Shown: positions 36,687 through 45,905 of the stretch, in pieces
How positions within the stretch are numbered: the stretch's first letter is position 1
Layout of the letters: every line of letters begins with the position of its first letter
Made by a program: the position numbers and the translations under genes
Notes under the pieces: model-generated
Seen by the model: only the letters and a program-made list of their open reading frames with translations
Told to the model about the DNA's origin: nothing
Database searches by the model: none
Assembly: GCF_023634025.1 (NCBI RefSeq)
Contig: NZ_JALJCW010000001.1
Coordinates: forward strand, 843,501 to 907,500
DNA length: 64,000 nucleotides
Reading direction: 5' to 3'
From: Hanstruepera flava
GTDB lineage: Bacteria > Bacteroidota > Bacteroidia > Flavobacteriales > Flavobacteriaceae

Positions 36687-37598
36687 ATGGAAGAAGAATA
36701 CTTATTAAAAAAGTGGTTAAATAACGAATTAACTGAAGAAGAAAAAGAAATTTTTCAGAATCAGGAGGACTTTGCATTTAATAAACAAATTATTGATAGC
36801 GCTAAAAAATTTAAAGCTTCAGACCATATTACCATAGCTGATTTTGAAGATTTCAAACACCAATTCCAGAAACAAGTCCCTAACAAATCAAAAATATCTT
36901 GGCACAAGCCCTTTTTACGTATTGCTGCTATTCTAGTGGTTGGTTTGGGCGTATACTTTTCTTTTATTTTTAAACAAACAACCAACGTAGATACTCAAAT
37001 AGGCGAAAGCGCTACTGTCATGCTTCCAGACAATTCAAAAGTCACACTTAATGCCTTATCGTCTTTAACCTACAAAGAAAAAAACTGGGAAGAGAATAGA
37101 ACATTGAATCTTGAAGGCGAAGCATTTTTTAAAGTTGCAAAGGGAAAAAAGTTTGATGTGGTAACAAGTTCAGGCACTGTTACCGTAGTTGGTACAGAAT
37201 TTAATGTAAAAAATAGAGCACATTATTTCGAAGTACAATGTTTTGAAGGTATTGTACAAGTAAAATCAGATACGTTGAACAAAAGACTTCTTGCTGGAAA
37301 CACTTTTAAAATATATAACAATCAATTCAGCCAAAGCAATATAAACCAAGAAAGTCCTAACTGGCTTCATAACAAAAGTAGTTTTGAAAACATAGCATTT
37401 CAAGATGTAATTGCTGAATTAGAACGCCAATACAACATTACAATCAAAACCGATAACATAGATTTAACCCGACTGTTTACAGGTATGTTTATTCACAATG
37501 ATTTAGATAACGCCCTTTTGTCTATCACAAAACCCCTGAATTTATTGTATACGTTTAGTACTAACAATAGTGTTCTTATATATGAGGCAAACAACTAA
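36687..37598 (+). CDS. FecR-family anti-sigma factor
   Basis: 303 residues. Cytoplasmic N-terminus (1-75) that would hold the sigma factor, one membrane helix (76-95), a FecR domain (about 105-195: ATVMLPDNSKVTLNALSSLTY, EGEAFFKVAKGKKFDVVTSSGTV, VVGTEFNVK) and a C-terminal DUF4974/STN-like domain (about 235-300). Relays a signal from the receptor's STN domain across the inner membrane. Its 3' end overlaps the receptor start by 17-29 bases. Confidence 0.93.
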   Translation: MEEEYLLKKWLNNELTEEEKEIFQNQEDFAFNKQIIDSAKKFKASDHITIADFEDFKHQFQKQVPNKSKISWHKPFLRIAAILVVGLGVYFSFIFKQTTNVDTQIGESATVMLPDNSKVTLNALSSLTYKEKNWEENRTLNLEGEAFFKVAKGKKFDVVTSSGTVTVVGTEFNVKNRAHYFEVQCFEGIVQVKSDTLNKRLLAGNTFKIYNNQFSQSNINQESPNWLHNKSSFENIAFQDVIAELERQYNITIKTDNIDLTRLFTGMFIHNDLDNALLSITKPLNLLYTFSTNNSVLIYEANN

Positions 37599-40089
37599 AA
37601 TCAATTGGTTAATCTGCCTATTCTTTTGCAATGCATTACACTTATTTGCTCAAGACAAAACCTCATTAGCAACTATTTTAAAGGACATTGAAAACAGATA
37701 TGATGTGCAATTCAATTATGCTCCAGACAACATTAATAATGTTTTTATTGTATCTCCCAGCATAGAATTCACTATTGATGAAACCTTAAATTATTTAGAA
37801 AAAGAAACCAACTTAAAAGCCAGTCTATCTGAAAATGGTATAATAATTCTTACCAAATACACATATAAAACCATATGTGGAAACATTAAAAATTATCAAG
37901 ACAGCAAACCCATAGAACATGTTTCTATTCAAGTTGATAATTATGGTACTGTAACTGATAAAAATGGTTTTTTTGAACTTGATGTTAATAATTCTGAAAG
38001 CACACTAACCATTCGCTCATTAGGCTTTACGACTTTAGAGTTAAAGGCTAATGAGTTTTTAAATGCCGATTGTAAAGATATTTTTCTAAAGCCGGAGATT
38101 CAATCCTTATCTGAAGTGTATTTAACCAATTACATTACAAATGGTATAACAAAAACCAAATCGGCTTCTTATGAGATAGATTTTTCAAAGTTTGACATTC
38201 TACCGGGTTTAATTGATACTGATGTTTTACAATCCGTACAAGCCTTCCCTGGTGTTTTGAGTGTAGACGAAACAGTTTCAAACATTAACATAAGAGGTGG
38301 ATCTAATGACCAAAACTTAATATTATGGGATGGTATAAAAATGTATCAGTCAGGTCATTTTTTCGGGTTAATATCTTTATACAATCCTCAAATTACAAAT
38401 GATGTTGTACTTATAAAAAATGGAACCAATGCACGATATACAGATGGTGTATCTGGCACTATAATAATGAATACCAGCAACCAACTCAACAAAAAAACAA
38501 ATTGGAGTTTAGGGTTTAATTTAATTGACTTTAACGGGTATCTTGACTTAAAAATAAGTGACAAATCTTCTCTTGAAATAGCAGCCAGAAAATCACTGAA
38601 CGATGTAACAACAACCCCTACATTTAATAGGTATTTTGAAAGAATTACTCAAAATCCCGGATTTGAAAATAACACGTCTGAAATAACAAACTCAAATGAA
38701 GACTTTGACTTTTATGATTTTTCTTTGAGATGGTTATACGAAATCAGCGAAAAAGACAAATTAAGAGTTAATTTCATTAATGCGTCCAACAAGCTTGTAT
38801 TTGATGAAAGTACAGTTGTAAACAACATTCAACGTTCTCGAGAAAGTAAACTAACACAAAATAGTATAGCTGGATCAATATTTTATAACCGCGCATGGAA
38901 TGAGCGATTTAATACAACTTTTGAGTTTTATGAATCGGATTATAAATTACAAGCCACAAACTCAAATATACTAGAAGACCAAAGGTTTTTACAAGAGAAC
39001 CAAATTTCTGAATCCAGTATTAAATTTTTTGGGGATTATACTATTAACAACAACTTAAAACTCCAATTGGGCTATCATTTTGTTGAAACCGAAATAACCA
39101 ATCTAGATGATGTCGATATGCCTCGATATAGGCTATTAGTTTCAGAAGTTTTAAGAACAAATGGTGTTTTTTCCGAATTGACCTACAATAGCAACAGTAA
39201 AAAAACACGTCTAAATTTAGGTATCCGCTATAATTACATAGGGGAATTTAACACAAGTCTTTTTGAACCTCGATTGAGTTTCACCCATAAATTCTGGCAA
39301 AACTTTTCAATAGAAATCTTAGGGGAATTTAAAAACCAAAATACATCCCAAATAATAAACCTGCAAAATGATTTTTTAGGTGTTGAAAAAAGACGCTGGC
39401 AATTGTCTAACAATTCTACTATCCCAATTATTAAAAGTAAACAGGCTGCTTTTGGCATTAACTATTCCAAAAACAATTTTTTAATTAGTTCCGAATTCTA
39501 CTACAAAGCAATTAGAGGCATAACCACACAAAGCCAAGGATTTATTAATCAATATCAAGAACTTAAATCTAGCGGTGAAAATAATGTCTATGGAATTGAT
39601 TTACTGTTTAGAAAGTCTTTCCCCAATTATAATCTTTGGGTAAGTTATTCTTATATGAACAATAAGTATTCGTTTGATTCTATTAGTTCCTATCAATTTC
39701 CTAGCAACTACGATATTACAAACGCTATTACTTTTGGTTCTTCCTATACAAAAAAGAACTTCAAATTCTCATTAGGTGTTAATTGGCATTCCGGAAAACC
39801 TTATACCAAACCTATAGAAGGTAATGAAATAGTAAACAACACTATAAATTACGAGCCCATAAACTCCTCACGCTTGGAATCTTATTTTAGAGTTGATGCA
39901 TCAGCCGTATACAATGTTAACATTAGCAACAAAGTTAAAGGAGTGTTTGGGGCATCACTTTGGAATATTCTTGGAAACGAAAATGTATTGAACACTTACT
40001 ACACGATAAGAAATGATGCTATTGTTGAAATCAACGAATTATCATTAAACTTTACACCAAACTTATCAGCTCGATTTATTTTTAACTAA
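37582..40089 (+). CDS. TonB-dependent receptor with STN and carboxypeptidase-like domains
   Basis: Outer-membrane transducer, 835 residues (start at 37582; 37570 also possible). Signal peptide ending in LHLFAQ; STN domain (about 25-95) that talks to FecR; CarboxypepD_reg-like domain (about 105-180, NYQDSKPIEHVSIQVDNYGTVTDKNGFFEL); plug (about 205-310, NINIRGGSNDQNLILWDGIKMYQ); then a 22-strand-type barrel ending in FTPNLSARFIFN. No SusD gene follows, so a small ligand such as a metal chelate is more likely than a glycan, but the substrate is not defined. Confidence 0.93.
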   Translation: MRQTTKINWLICLFFCNALHLFAQDKTSLATILKDIENRYDVQFNYAPDNINNVFIVSPSIEFTIDETLNYLEKETNLKASLSENGIIILTKYTYKTICGNIKNYQDSKPIEHVSIQVDNYGTVTDKNGFFELDVNNSESTLTIRSLGFTTLELKANEFLNADCKDIFLKPEIQSLSEVYLTNYITNGITKTKSASYEIDFSKFDILPGLIDTDVLQSVQAFPGVLSVDETVSNINIRGGSNDQNLILWDGIKMYQSGHFFGLISLYNPQITNDVVLIKNGTNARYTDGVSGTIIMNTSNQLNKKTNWSLGFNLIDFNGYLDLKISDKSSLEIAARKSLNDVTTTPTFNRYFERITQNPGFENNTSEITNSNEDFDFYDFSLRWLYEISEKDKLRVNFINASNKLVFDESTVVNNIQRSRESKLTQNSIAGSIFYNRAWNERFNTTFEFYESDYKLQATNSNILEDQRFLQENQISESSIKFFGDYTINNNLKLQLGYHFVETEITNLDDVDMPRYRLLVSEVLRTNGVFSELTYNSNSKKTRLNLGIRYNYIGEFNTSLFEPRLSFTHKFWQNFSIEILGEFKNQNTSQIINLQNDFLGVEKRRWQLSNNSTIPIIKSKQAAFGINYSKNNFLISSEFYYKAIRGITTQSQGFINQYQELKSSGENNVYGIDLLFRKSFPNYNLWVSYSYMNNKYSFDSISSYQFPSNYDITNAITFGSSYTKKNFKFSLGVNWHSGKPYTKPIEGNEIVNNTINYEPINSSRLESYFRVDASAVYNVNISNKVKGVFGASLWNILGNENVLNTYYTIRNDAIVEINELSLNFTPNLSARFIFN

Positions 40090-40097
40090 TTAAGAAT

Positions 40098-40310
40098 CTA
40101 AATCTTATCTTTTAGCACCTTTAAATTGGCCAAAAGTATCTCCTCACTAATTCTTGTTGAATAATCGGGATTAATGTATTCAAAATAAATCGTTCCCTTT
40201 TCATCTACAATTAAAACGGTTGGTACTGGCAGAATATCGCTAATGCCCTTACTTTTTTTGAAAAAAAATCCTTTTGTCATATCAAATGCAAAGATTAATG
40301 AGGTACACAT
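40098..40310 (-). pseudogene. C-terminal remnant of an AhpC/TSA-like peroxiredoxin
   Basis: 70 codons matching only the C-terminal third of the peroxiredoxin-like protein encoded at 42300-42899: ILPVPTVLIVDEKGTIYFEYINPDYS here versus ILPVPTVFVVNTSGDILYEYINPNYK there, and IANLKALKKEL against LANLKVLKDKI. The roughly 130 N-terminal residues with the redox Cys pair are missing and no upstream frame supplies them. Most likely a decayed duplicate. The two copies flank the barrel genes at 40427 and 41557. Confidence 0.8.
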
Positions 40311-40426
40311 AAAGCAATAACAAACCTATTCAGTATCTATTCAGGCTACTACTTAAAATTATATATCTTTACGTTTTATGAAACATAGTCATTTTAGATA
40401 TACTAATATTTATAATTTAAGAAATA

Positions 40427-41524
40427 ATGATTAAGAAAAAATGGTGCTTTCTATTACTACTTTTTGTTTTTATAGGAGAAATAACCGCTCAAGTGTATTC
40501 CGAACTCAATAATAAGAAAAACGACACCACTGAATATAACTATTTACTGCCCATTTTTGGAAAAAAAACGCATGCTTTAGGATTTGACTTACCTTACTCG
40601 GCTGGCTTAAGTGTTAATTACCTTACACAGAAATCAAATATTATTATTTCAAATGTTAGTGTTGGATTCAATAACAGTGAATTATATAACGTTGACGACC
40701 TAATACGATTTAACAAAACGACTGCTACTTCTAATGGTGTGAATATTAGGCCTGATATATGGGTATTCCCATTCCTTAATGTCTATGGTATATTTGCCAC
40801 GGCTAATACATCCACCAATGTTGATGTTAGTGTAGTGATACCAAGAATAAATAGTTCTGAAGAATTATTTAGAATACAGACAAGCCCTAATTTTAACACC
40901 ACTACTGTGGGATTTGGCCTAACACCCACGGTTGGTTTTTTTGGAGGATGGATTGCCCTGGACATGAACTTTACTTGGACTGATGTTGATGCTCAAGAAA
41001 AACCCGTATATGCTTTTGTTTTTGACCCTCGCATTGGTAAAACATTCAACTTTAAAAAACCTCAACGAAACATATCTATTTGGGTTGGAGGATTCAGAGT
41101 TAAAGTTAACAGGGACACAAAAGGACATTTAGCTCTGGATGAAGTATTACCTATTGATCAATGGGAGCAAAAAGTAATGAATGGGCAAATAAAAGTTGGA
41201 GAAGCTCAAATGGAGTTGGATGATTGGTGGAATAGTTTATCTCCTGTTCAACAAGCAAATCCTGTCAATATTGCTAAGCGTGAAGGAAATCAATTAAAGC
41301 TCAATGCAGCATCTGCTGTTTTAAATGGTGCCGAAAATGCTTTGAATACCGCAGATAGTTCAACCCTACAATACACATTAGATAAAGAACAAGAAACGAT
41401 GTGGAACTTTATTGTTGGAACACAATTTCAACTTAACAAGCATTGGATGATTCGAGCTGAATATGGGTATTCTTCAGGTAGAGAACAATTTTTTGGCGGA
41501 TTGCAATATCGATTTGGCTTATAA
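40427..41524 (+). CDS. Outer-membrane beta-barrel protein, unknown function
   Basis: 365 residues, signal peptide ending in GEITAQ. Amphipathic strands with aromatic ends and a C-terminal strand FFGGLQYRFGL ending in a hydrophobic residue mark a barrel. A hydrophilic, helical insertion (about 235-320, rich in Asn/Ala/Gln) is probably extracellular or periplasmic. No family recognised. Followed 32 bases later by another barrel gene. Confidence 0.75.
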   Translation: MIKKKWCFLLLLFVFIGEITAQVYSELNNKKNDTTEYNYLLPIFGKKTHALGFDLPYSAGLSVNYLTQKSNIIISNVSVGFNNSELYNVDDLIRFNKTTATSNGVNIRPDIWVFPFLNVYGIFATANTSTNVDVSVVIPRINSSEELFRIQTSPNFNTTTVGFGLTPTVGFFGGWIALDMNFTWTDVDAQEKPVYAFVFDPRIGKTFNFKKPQRNISIWVGGFRVKVNRDTKGHLALDEVLPIDQWEQKVMNGQIKVGEAQMELDDWWNSLSPVQQANPVNIAKREGNQLKLNAASAVLNGAENALNTADSSTLQYTLDKEQETMWNFIVGTQFQLNKHWMIRAEYGYSSGREQFFGGLQYRFGL

Positions 41525-41556
41525 ATAATACACTCATAACTTTTAAAATCTGGTTC

Positions 41557-42291
41557 ATGAAAAAATCATTCGTTTTCTGTATAGTCTTTTTTTTATCTCT
41601 ATCAACATTGCAGGCTCAAGCTGCATTGTTCGCTTTATTATTTGGGGACAAAGTAGCTTCCGAAAAATTTAATATTAGTTTAGAATTCGGTGTAAATCAA
41701 CCGTTTTACGCTAATATCGAAAACACCAAACGTTCTAAACTTGGTGTTAATTTTGGTATTGGAGGAAATCTAAAATTATCAGAAAATTGGTTCTTAAGTC
41801 CAAACGTTTATTTTTTAGCTCGACGTAATATACAATTCAATACGTTTTCATTAATGAGTGGCAACTCAAATTTAGACTCTCAGTTTGCTAATGTCCCCAC
41901 GGAAGTCTCTCTCAATTATATTGATATTCCAGTATTCATAACCTACCAGACTTCTAATAAAAAATATCGTTTTGGTATTGCACCACAAATATCTCTACTT
42001 CAAAAATCTAGGGCAGTTTTTAAAAGACCAGAAGGTGATTTCACTCAAAATTTTGATGGTTATACTGAAGAAGTAGATTTTGGTATGCTAGCCGATTTTG
42101 CTTATGTGCTTGGAAAGGCACACAAAGGAAAGGGAATAATTATTCATTTACGCTACTATCATGGCTTCACAGATATTATTACCGATCGTATTAGTACAAA
42201 AAATAACAACTCTAGTTATTTAGCCTTACATCTAACACTCCCCTTTATAACGGACGAGTTAGCCCAAAAAAACTTAAATGAAAACTTATAA
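41557..42291 (+). CDS. PorT-like outer-membrane beta-barrel protein
   Basis: 244 residues, signal peptide ending in LQAQA. Eight-strand small-barrel pattern (FNISLEFGVNQPFY ... LGVNFGIGGNLKLSENWFLSPNVYF ... VSLNYIDIPVFITYQTSNKKYRFGIAPQISLL) as in PorT-type OMP_b-brl_2 proteins. The Leu-Asn-Tyr-Ile-Asp-Ile-Pro strand is the family hallmark. Partner or ligand unknown; likely cotranscribed with the preceding barrel gene. Converges on the peroxiredoxin gene with an 8-base gap. Confidence 0.78.
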   Translation: MKKSFVFCIVFFLSLSTLQAQAALFALLFGDKVASEKFNISLEFGVNQPFYANIENTKRSKLGVNFGIGGNLKLSENWFLSPNVYFLARRNIQFNTFSLMSGNSNLDSQFANVPTEVSLNYIDIPVFITYQTSNKKYRFGIAPQISLLQKSRAVFKRPEGDFTQNFDGYTEEVDFGMLADFAYVLGKAHKGKGIIIHLRYYHGFTDIITDRISTKNNNSSYLALHLTLPFITDELAQKNLNENL

Positions 42292-42299
42292 CTCCTTTT

Positions 42300-42899
42300 C
42301 TATAGTTCTTTTTTTAATGCCTTTAAATTAGCTATCAATAATTCTGGACTTAACCTTACTTTATAGTTAGGATTAATATATTCATACAGAATATCTCCTG
42401 AAGTATTTACAACAAAAACAGTTGGAACAGGCAATATCTCTGTAGCCTCCATTTTAGTCTTCTTGGCAATATACATTTTTGCCATACCCGGAGTTTTGAA
42501 TCCAATTCCTACTTGCTGAATAAATTTGGCTTGAGGGTCTGCATAAATCTGATAGTTTATACCTTCTTTTTCAGCTGTTGGATTTAACATTTCAAAATGG
42601 TCTGGACTAATGGCAATTATTTGATAGCCCAACTCAATAATTTGGGATTCAACTTCAGCTAACGCACCTAATTGCTGATTACAATATGGACACCAGCCAC
42701 CACGATAAAACACAACTACTGATGGTTTTTGTTTCAAAACATGCTGTAAGCTAACCTCGCCACCATCTACATTTAACAGTGTAGCATCCGGCAATTGCTC
42801 ACCTATAAGAAGTGGGCTAATATCTTCCGCTTTTTCTGGAACTTGAGCAAATAAAGTAAATGATAAAAATAGAGCAAACAATAGGGGTAAAGACTTCAT
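42300..42899 (-). CDS. Secreted peroxiredoxin-like (AhpC/TSA) protein
   Basis: 199 residues with a signal peptide ending in LFAQ. Thioredoxin-fold AhpC/TSA domain with the redox motif RGGWCPYCNQQL; the CxxC form and the RGGWCPYC setting are those of the peroxiredoxin-like family rather than classical AhpC. The cis-Pro region reads LPVPTVFVVN. Predicted periplasmic hydroperoxide or thiol redox enzyme. It has its own promoter (42944-42951) and a truncated paralogue at 40098. Next to sulfur transport genes, but no Crp-type box precedes it. Confidence 0.88.
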   Translation of the reverse strand: MKSLPLLFALFLSFTLFAQVPEKAEDISPLLIGEQLPDATLLNVDGGEVSLQHVLKQKPSVVVFYRGGWCPYCNQQLGALAEVESQIIELGYQIIAISPDHFEMLNPTAEKEGINYQIYADPQAKFIQQVGIGFKTPGMAKMYIAKKTKMEATEILPVPTVFVVNTSGDILYEYINPNYKVRLSPELLIANLKALKKEL

Positions 42900-42943
42900 A
42901 AGTATAATTTTTAGGTTAAGTCTTTAGTTTGTTTAACTCCTTA

Positions 42944-42951
42944 CAAAATTA
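42944..42951 (-). promoter_or_regulatory. -7 box upstream of the peroxiredoxin-like gene
   Basis: TAATTTTG on the minus strand, full TAnnTTTG match, 44 bases before the ATG at 42899. The 16-bp palindrome found at the other promoters of the island is absent at the corresponding position. Confidence 0.5.
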
Positions 42952-42952
42952 T

Positions 42953-43366
42953 TTAATGTGGTAGTTTATCTTTTAATACCCCATAAACATAGGTGCCTAA
43001 AATTGCGGCCAGAACCACTATAACCATTGAGCCGTATCCGGCACCAACAAGTGTATACATAGGCCCAGGACACGCGCCTGCCAAAGCCCAACCTAACCCA
43101 AAAAGTACACCTCCAATTAAATACCTATAGAAACTTTTTTCTTTGGCTTCAATATGAATTTCGTTTTTATAAAACGATTTAATTTTAAAACGCTTTATGG
43201 AGTACGTCATTAAAACTCCCAAAATTAATGCGGCACCAATAATACCGTACATATGAAAAGATTGAAACTGAAACATTTCATAAATTCGAAACCACGAAGC
43301 AGCTTCTGACTTAAACATGGTAATTCCAAACAAAATACCTATTGCTAAATATACAAGTGTTCTCAT
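42953..43366 (-). CDS. YeeE/YedE-type sulfur transporter half (DUF6691)
   Basis: 137 residues with four membrane helices. The conserved Cys motif LAGACPGPMYTLVGAG marks the second half of split YeeE/YedE transporters; in the single-chain thiosulfate importer YeeE such Cys residues relay thiosulfate. It follows the other half with a 3-base gap, so the two should form one channel for thiosulfate or another sulfur compound. Confidence 0.85.
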   Translation of the reverse strand: MRTLVYLAIGILFGITMFKSEAASWFRIYEMFQFQSFHMYGIIGAALILGVLMTYSIKRFKIKSFYKNEIHIEAKEKSFYRYLIGGVLFGLGWALAGACPGPMYTLVGAGYGSMVIVVLAAILGTYVYGVLKDKLPH

Positions 43367-43369
43367 GCT

Positions 43370-43927
43370 CTAAAAAATTAAAGGAAATAAAAAGTGAACC
43401 ATAACCAAGCCACCAATAAAAAAACCTATTACGGCAATTAAGGAAGGACGCTGCAAATTACTTAACCCAGAAATGGCATGACCCGATGTGCAACCACCAG
43501 CATATCGTGCCCCAAAACCAACCAAAAATCCACCAATAATTAAAATAACAAGAGATTTCAAATCGCTTAAGGCGGAAGTACTAAACAATTCAGTAGGTAA
43601 ATATGTTTTACCGGCACTTTCAAAACCCAAGACTTGTAAATTAGAAATCGTTTTTTCACTAATTAGCACGGCTTCATTTGGAGTTAAAAAATGTGAAGCT
43701 ATAAAACCACCAATCACAGCTCCTAACACGACTACTAAATTCCAACGTTGTGACTTCCAGTCAAAATTGAAGAATTCATTTTTTTTTCCAGCACCTAGCA
43801 TGCTACACATGGTTCTTAAATTTGAAGACATTCCAAATCGTTTTTCAACCATAATCAATAAAAACATAATCAAGGCAATCATTGGTCCAGAAACATACCA
43901 TGGCCATGGTTGTAATATAAAATCCAT
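43370..43927 (-). CDS. YeeE/YedE-family sulfur transporter half
   Basis: 185 residues with five membrane helices. The motif ARYAGGCTSGHAISGLSNL contains the conserved Cys of YeeE/YedE sulfur transporters. Usually paired with a DUF6691 half, as here. In Bacteroidetes these pairs often sit beside CstB-like persulfide dioxygenases, which matches this island. Direction of transport is not shown by sequence. No clear Crp-type box lies upstream. Confidence 0.87.
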   Translation of the reverse strand: MDFILQPWPWYVSGPMIALIMFLLIMVEKRFGMSSNLRTMCSMLGAGKKNEFFNFDWKSQRWNLVVVLGAVIGGFIASHFLTPNEAVLISEKTISNLQVLGFESAGKTYLPTELFSTSALSDLKSLVILIIGGFLVGFGARYAGGCTSGHAISGLSNLQRPSLIAVIGFFIGGLVMVHFLFPLIF

Positions 43928-44024
43928 ATTTATTTTTTGTAAATAAGAGTTAAGTAAAAGTCCGCAAGATAGGGATTGTTCTTAAATATTCTGTTTAATA
44001 AAAATTTTGAGTCCATAAGCAAAG

Positions 44025-44618
44025 CTATGTTTTATTGAATTTAATAAAGAGCTCTCTTCCATCTCGACTCGCAATAGAATTATAACAGGGCTCAATTATC
44101 TCCAACTCAAAAAGTGGTTTAAAATAATTAACATATTCAGGTTTCGAGCCTCCAAATGGTGGATGTTCATTATTTAATTTGTCATTGAACAACAAACCAA
44201 CCAGCTTTCCATTGTCTTCTAATAACTGATGCACTTTGTTGGCATATTGCTGCCGTAAATTAGGATTAATGGCACAGAAAAAGGTCTGTTCTAAAATTAA
44301 GTCGAATGCAGATTGCAATTCAAAAAAATCGCCATGAATTAATTGTGATTTTGGAAAGTCGGGAACTCTATTTTTAATATTGCTCAAGGCCGTTTTAGAC
44401 CAATCTACCACTGTTACATTTTTAAAACCATTATGCCATAAATACTCGGCTTCGTATGCGTTTCCAGCTCCTGGAATTAAAATTTTTAAATCGGTATCTG
44501 TTAATTGATCGATATAAGTTTTAAGCGGTGTAGAAATAGTGCCAATATCCCAACCCGTTTCATTGTTTTGATAACGATTGTCCCAAAATGCTTCAGATAA
44601 ACGTATGCTTTCAGACAT
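44025..44618 (-). CDS. Thiopurine S-methyltransferase-like SAM methyltransferase
   Basis: 197 residues, class I methyltransferase of the TPMT family: N-terminal FWDNRYQNNETGWDIG (the family's W-x-x-R-x5-GWD signature), SAM loop LKILIPGAGNAYEAEYL, and EQTFFCAINPNLRQQYA. Relatives S-methylate thiols, selenols, sulfide or tellurite. Last gene of the operon with HMA, DUF3365 cytochrome and thioredoxin (8-base overlap with trx). In this setting sulfide or a small thiol is the likely substrate, by inference only. Confidence 0.85.
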   Translation of the reverse strand: MSESIRLSEAFWDNRYQNNETGWDIGTISTPLKTYIDQLTDTDLKILIPGAGNAYEAEYLWHNGFKNVTVVDWSKTALSNIKNRVPDFPKSQLIHGDFFELQSAFDLILEQTFFCAINPNLRQQYANKVHQLLEDNGKLVGLLFNDKLNNEHPPFGGSKPEYVNYFKPLFELEIIEPCYNSIASRDGRELFIKFNKT

Positions 44619-44907
44619 GAGATTTCAACAAGTTAATTAAATCATTCTTTTGCACCACACCAGACTGCCTCCAAAGTTGTTTCCCATTTTTATATAAAAT
44701 AAGCGTGGGCACACCACGAACTTGTAGTTGTGCCGCTAAAGCTTGATTTTTATCCACGTCTACTTTTAAAATAGAAACCGATTCACCAAGTGAATCTTTG
44801 ACTTCTTTTAGGATAGGACTCATCATTTTACAAGGCCCACACCATTCGGCAAAAAAATCAACTAAAACGGGCTTGTCTTTATGTATTATACTTGAAAAAT
44901 TACTCAT
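44611..44907 (-). CDS. Thioredoxin
   Basis: 98 residues, cytoplasmic: FFAEWCGPCKMMSPIL with the WCGPCK redox site, the Asp-Val-Asp-Lys strand, the cis-Pro in RGVPTLILYKNG and a terminal helix. A complete thioredoxin. Its place inside the HMA-cytochrome-TPMT operon, 2 bases after the cytochrome gene, suggests a dedicated role, perhaps reducing persulfides on CstB or other proteins, rather than general thiol reduction. Confidence 0.93.
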   Translation of the reverse strand: MSNFSSIIHKDKPVLVDFFAEWCGPCKMMSPILKEVKDSLGESVSILKVDVDKNQALAAQLQVRGVPTLILYKNGKQLWRQSGVVQKNDLINLLKSHV

Positions 44908-44909
44908 AA

Positions 44910-45905
44910 TTACTCTTTATTAAACGAAATACTCCATATGCCACGAACTTCGTTTTCAGCATATCCAATAGCCTTATCATCAGGATACAAACGTTTGATT
45001 GTATTGTAAACATTACTATCAATATTTTTTCCATGACATTGTAAGCACATGGTATTGGTTGTAATTGGATAGAAAAAGCTAACCGATTTTGGACCGTTTT
45101 CTAGTATTGGCTTGGGTTCTTGTTTACTACGTATTGCTTTTTCAAACCGCCTCATATAATATCGCTCTTTAGAGTTCGCTGCATTGTCAGGGTTTCTAGG
45201 CTTATCAGACACGCGCTTAATTGTTGCATTATAAACAACGGCCATACTATCGGTAATTGGGTAAGCCTTTTCACTACAAAATTCAACAGCCGCGAGCGTT
45301 CCTTTTTTCTGAATGGTTCCCATAAGGTTTTTACCAAGCTCAGTTTTTGTTCCCATAGCGTATTGCATTCCTATTTCTTCATAGGAAAGATCTGCTTCTT
45401 CATGCGAAGCTTGCTGTTGCCCTTTCATGTTGCCCATACCTTTGCCTTGTCCCTTACCCTGCTCTTGCTTAACATGATCTTCAAACCATTCTGGCTGTTC
45501 AATGTCAAAATCATAGATATAGTCTGCTATAAGTGTAATTGTCGCTTCAGGGTAAACTGCTTTGGGCATAACACCAAAACGCCTCACCGCTCCAGGCATT
45601 TTAGAATCTTCAGCGTTAGGGTTTTTCATAAATTTTTGGATACTTTTTATGAATTCCTTTTTTGAAACCCCTTCAGTTAAATAATGCTGCTTAACAGCAA
45701 TCATAGGTGGCGCAATACGACTGTCATGACTTGCCGTTGGACTATGGCACACATAACAATTGACTTCCATAAGCTTTTTTCCTGGATGTTCATCCTGACT
45801 TTCCAATGGAGTTGAATTGGTATATTTACTATCCTCATTAGAATTGTTCTTACAACTCCAAAACGCTATCATTGCAATTAAAATAAATGCTATCTTACTT
45901 TTCAT
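44910..45905 (-). CDS. Di-haem cytochrome c / DUF3365-domain lipoprotein
   Basis: 331 residues from the start at 45905 (frame open to 45929). Lipobox FWSC, then an N-terminal cytochrome c domain with CYVCH (after EVN), a Gln/Gly/Lys-rich linker (EQGKGQGKGMGNMKGQQQ), and a C-terminal DUF3365 (Tll0287-like) domain with a second CxxCH in TMCLQCHGK. Two covalent haems on a membrane-tethered protein point to electron transfer or redox sensing. Overlaps the HMA gene by 11 bases. Confidence 0.88.
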   Translation of the reverse strand: MKSKIAFILIAMIAFWSCKNNSNEDSKYTNSTPLESQDEHPGKKLMEVNCYVCHSPTASHDSRIAPPMIAVKQHYLTEGVSKKEFIKSIQKFMKNPNAEDSKMPGAVRRFGVMPKAVYPEATITLIADYIYDFDIEQPEWFEDHVKQEQGKGQGKGMGNMKGQQQASHEEADLSYEEIGMQYAMGTKTELGKNLMGTIQKKGTLAAVEFCSEKAYPITDSMAVVYNATIKRVSDKPRNPDNAANSKERYYMRRFEKAIRSKQEPKPILENGPKSVSFFYPITTNTMCLQCHGKNIDSNVYNTIKRLYPDDKAIGYAENEVRGIWSISFNKE

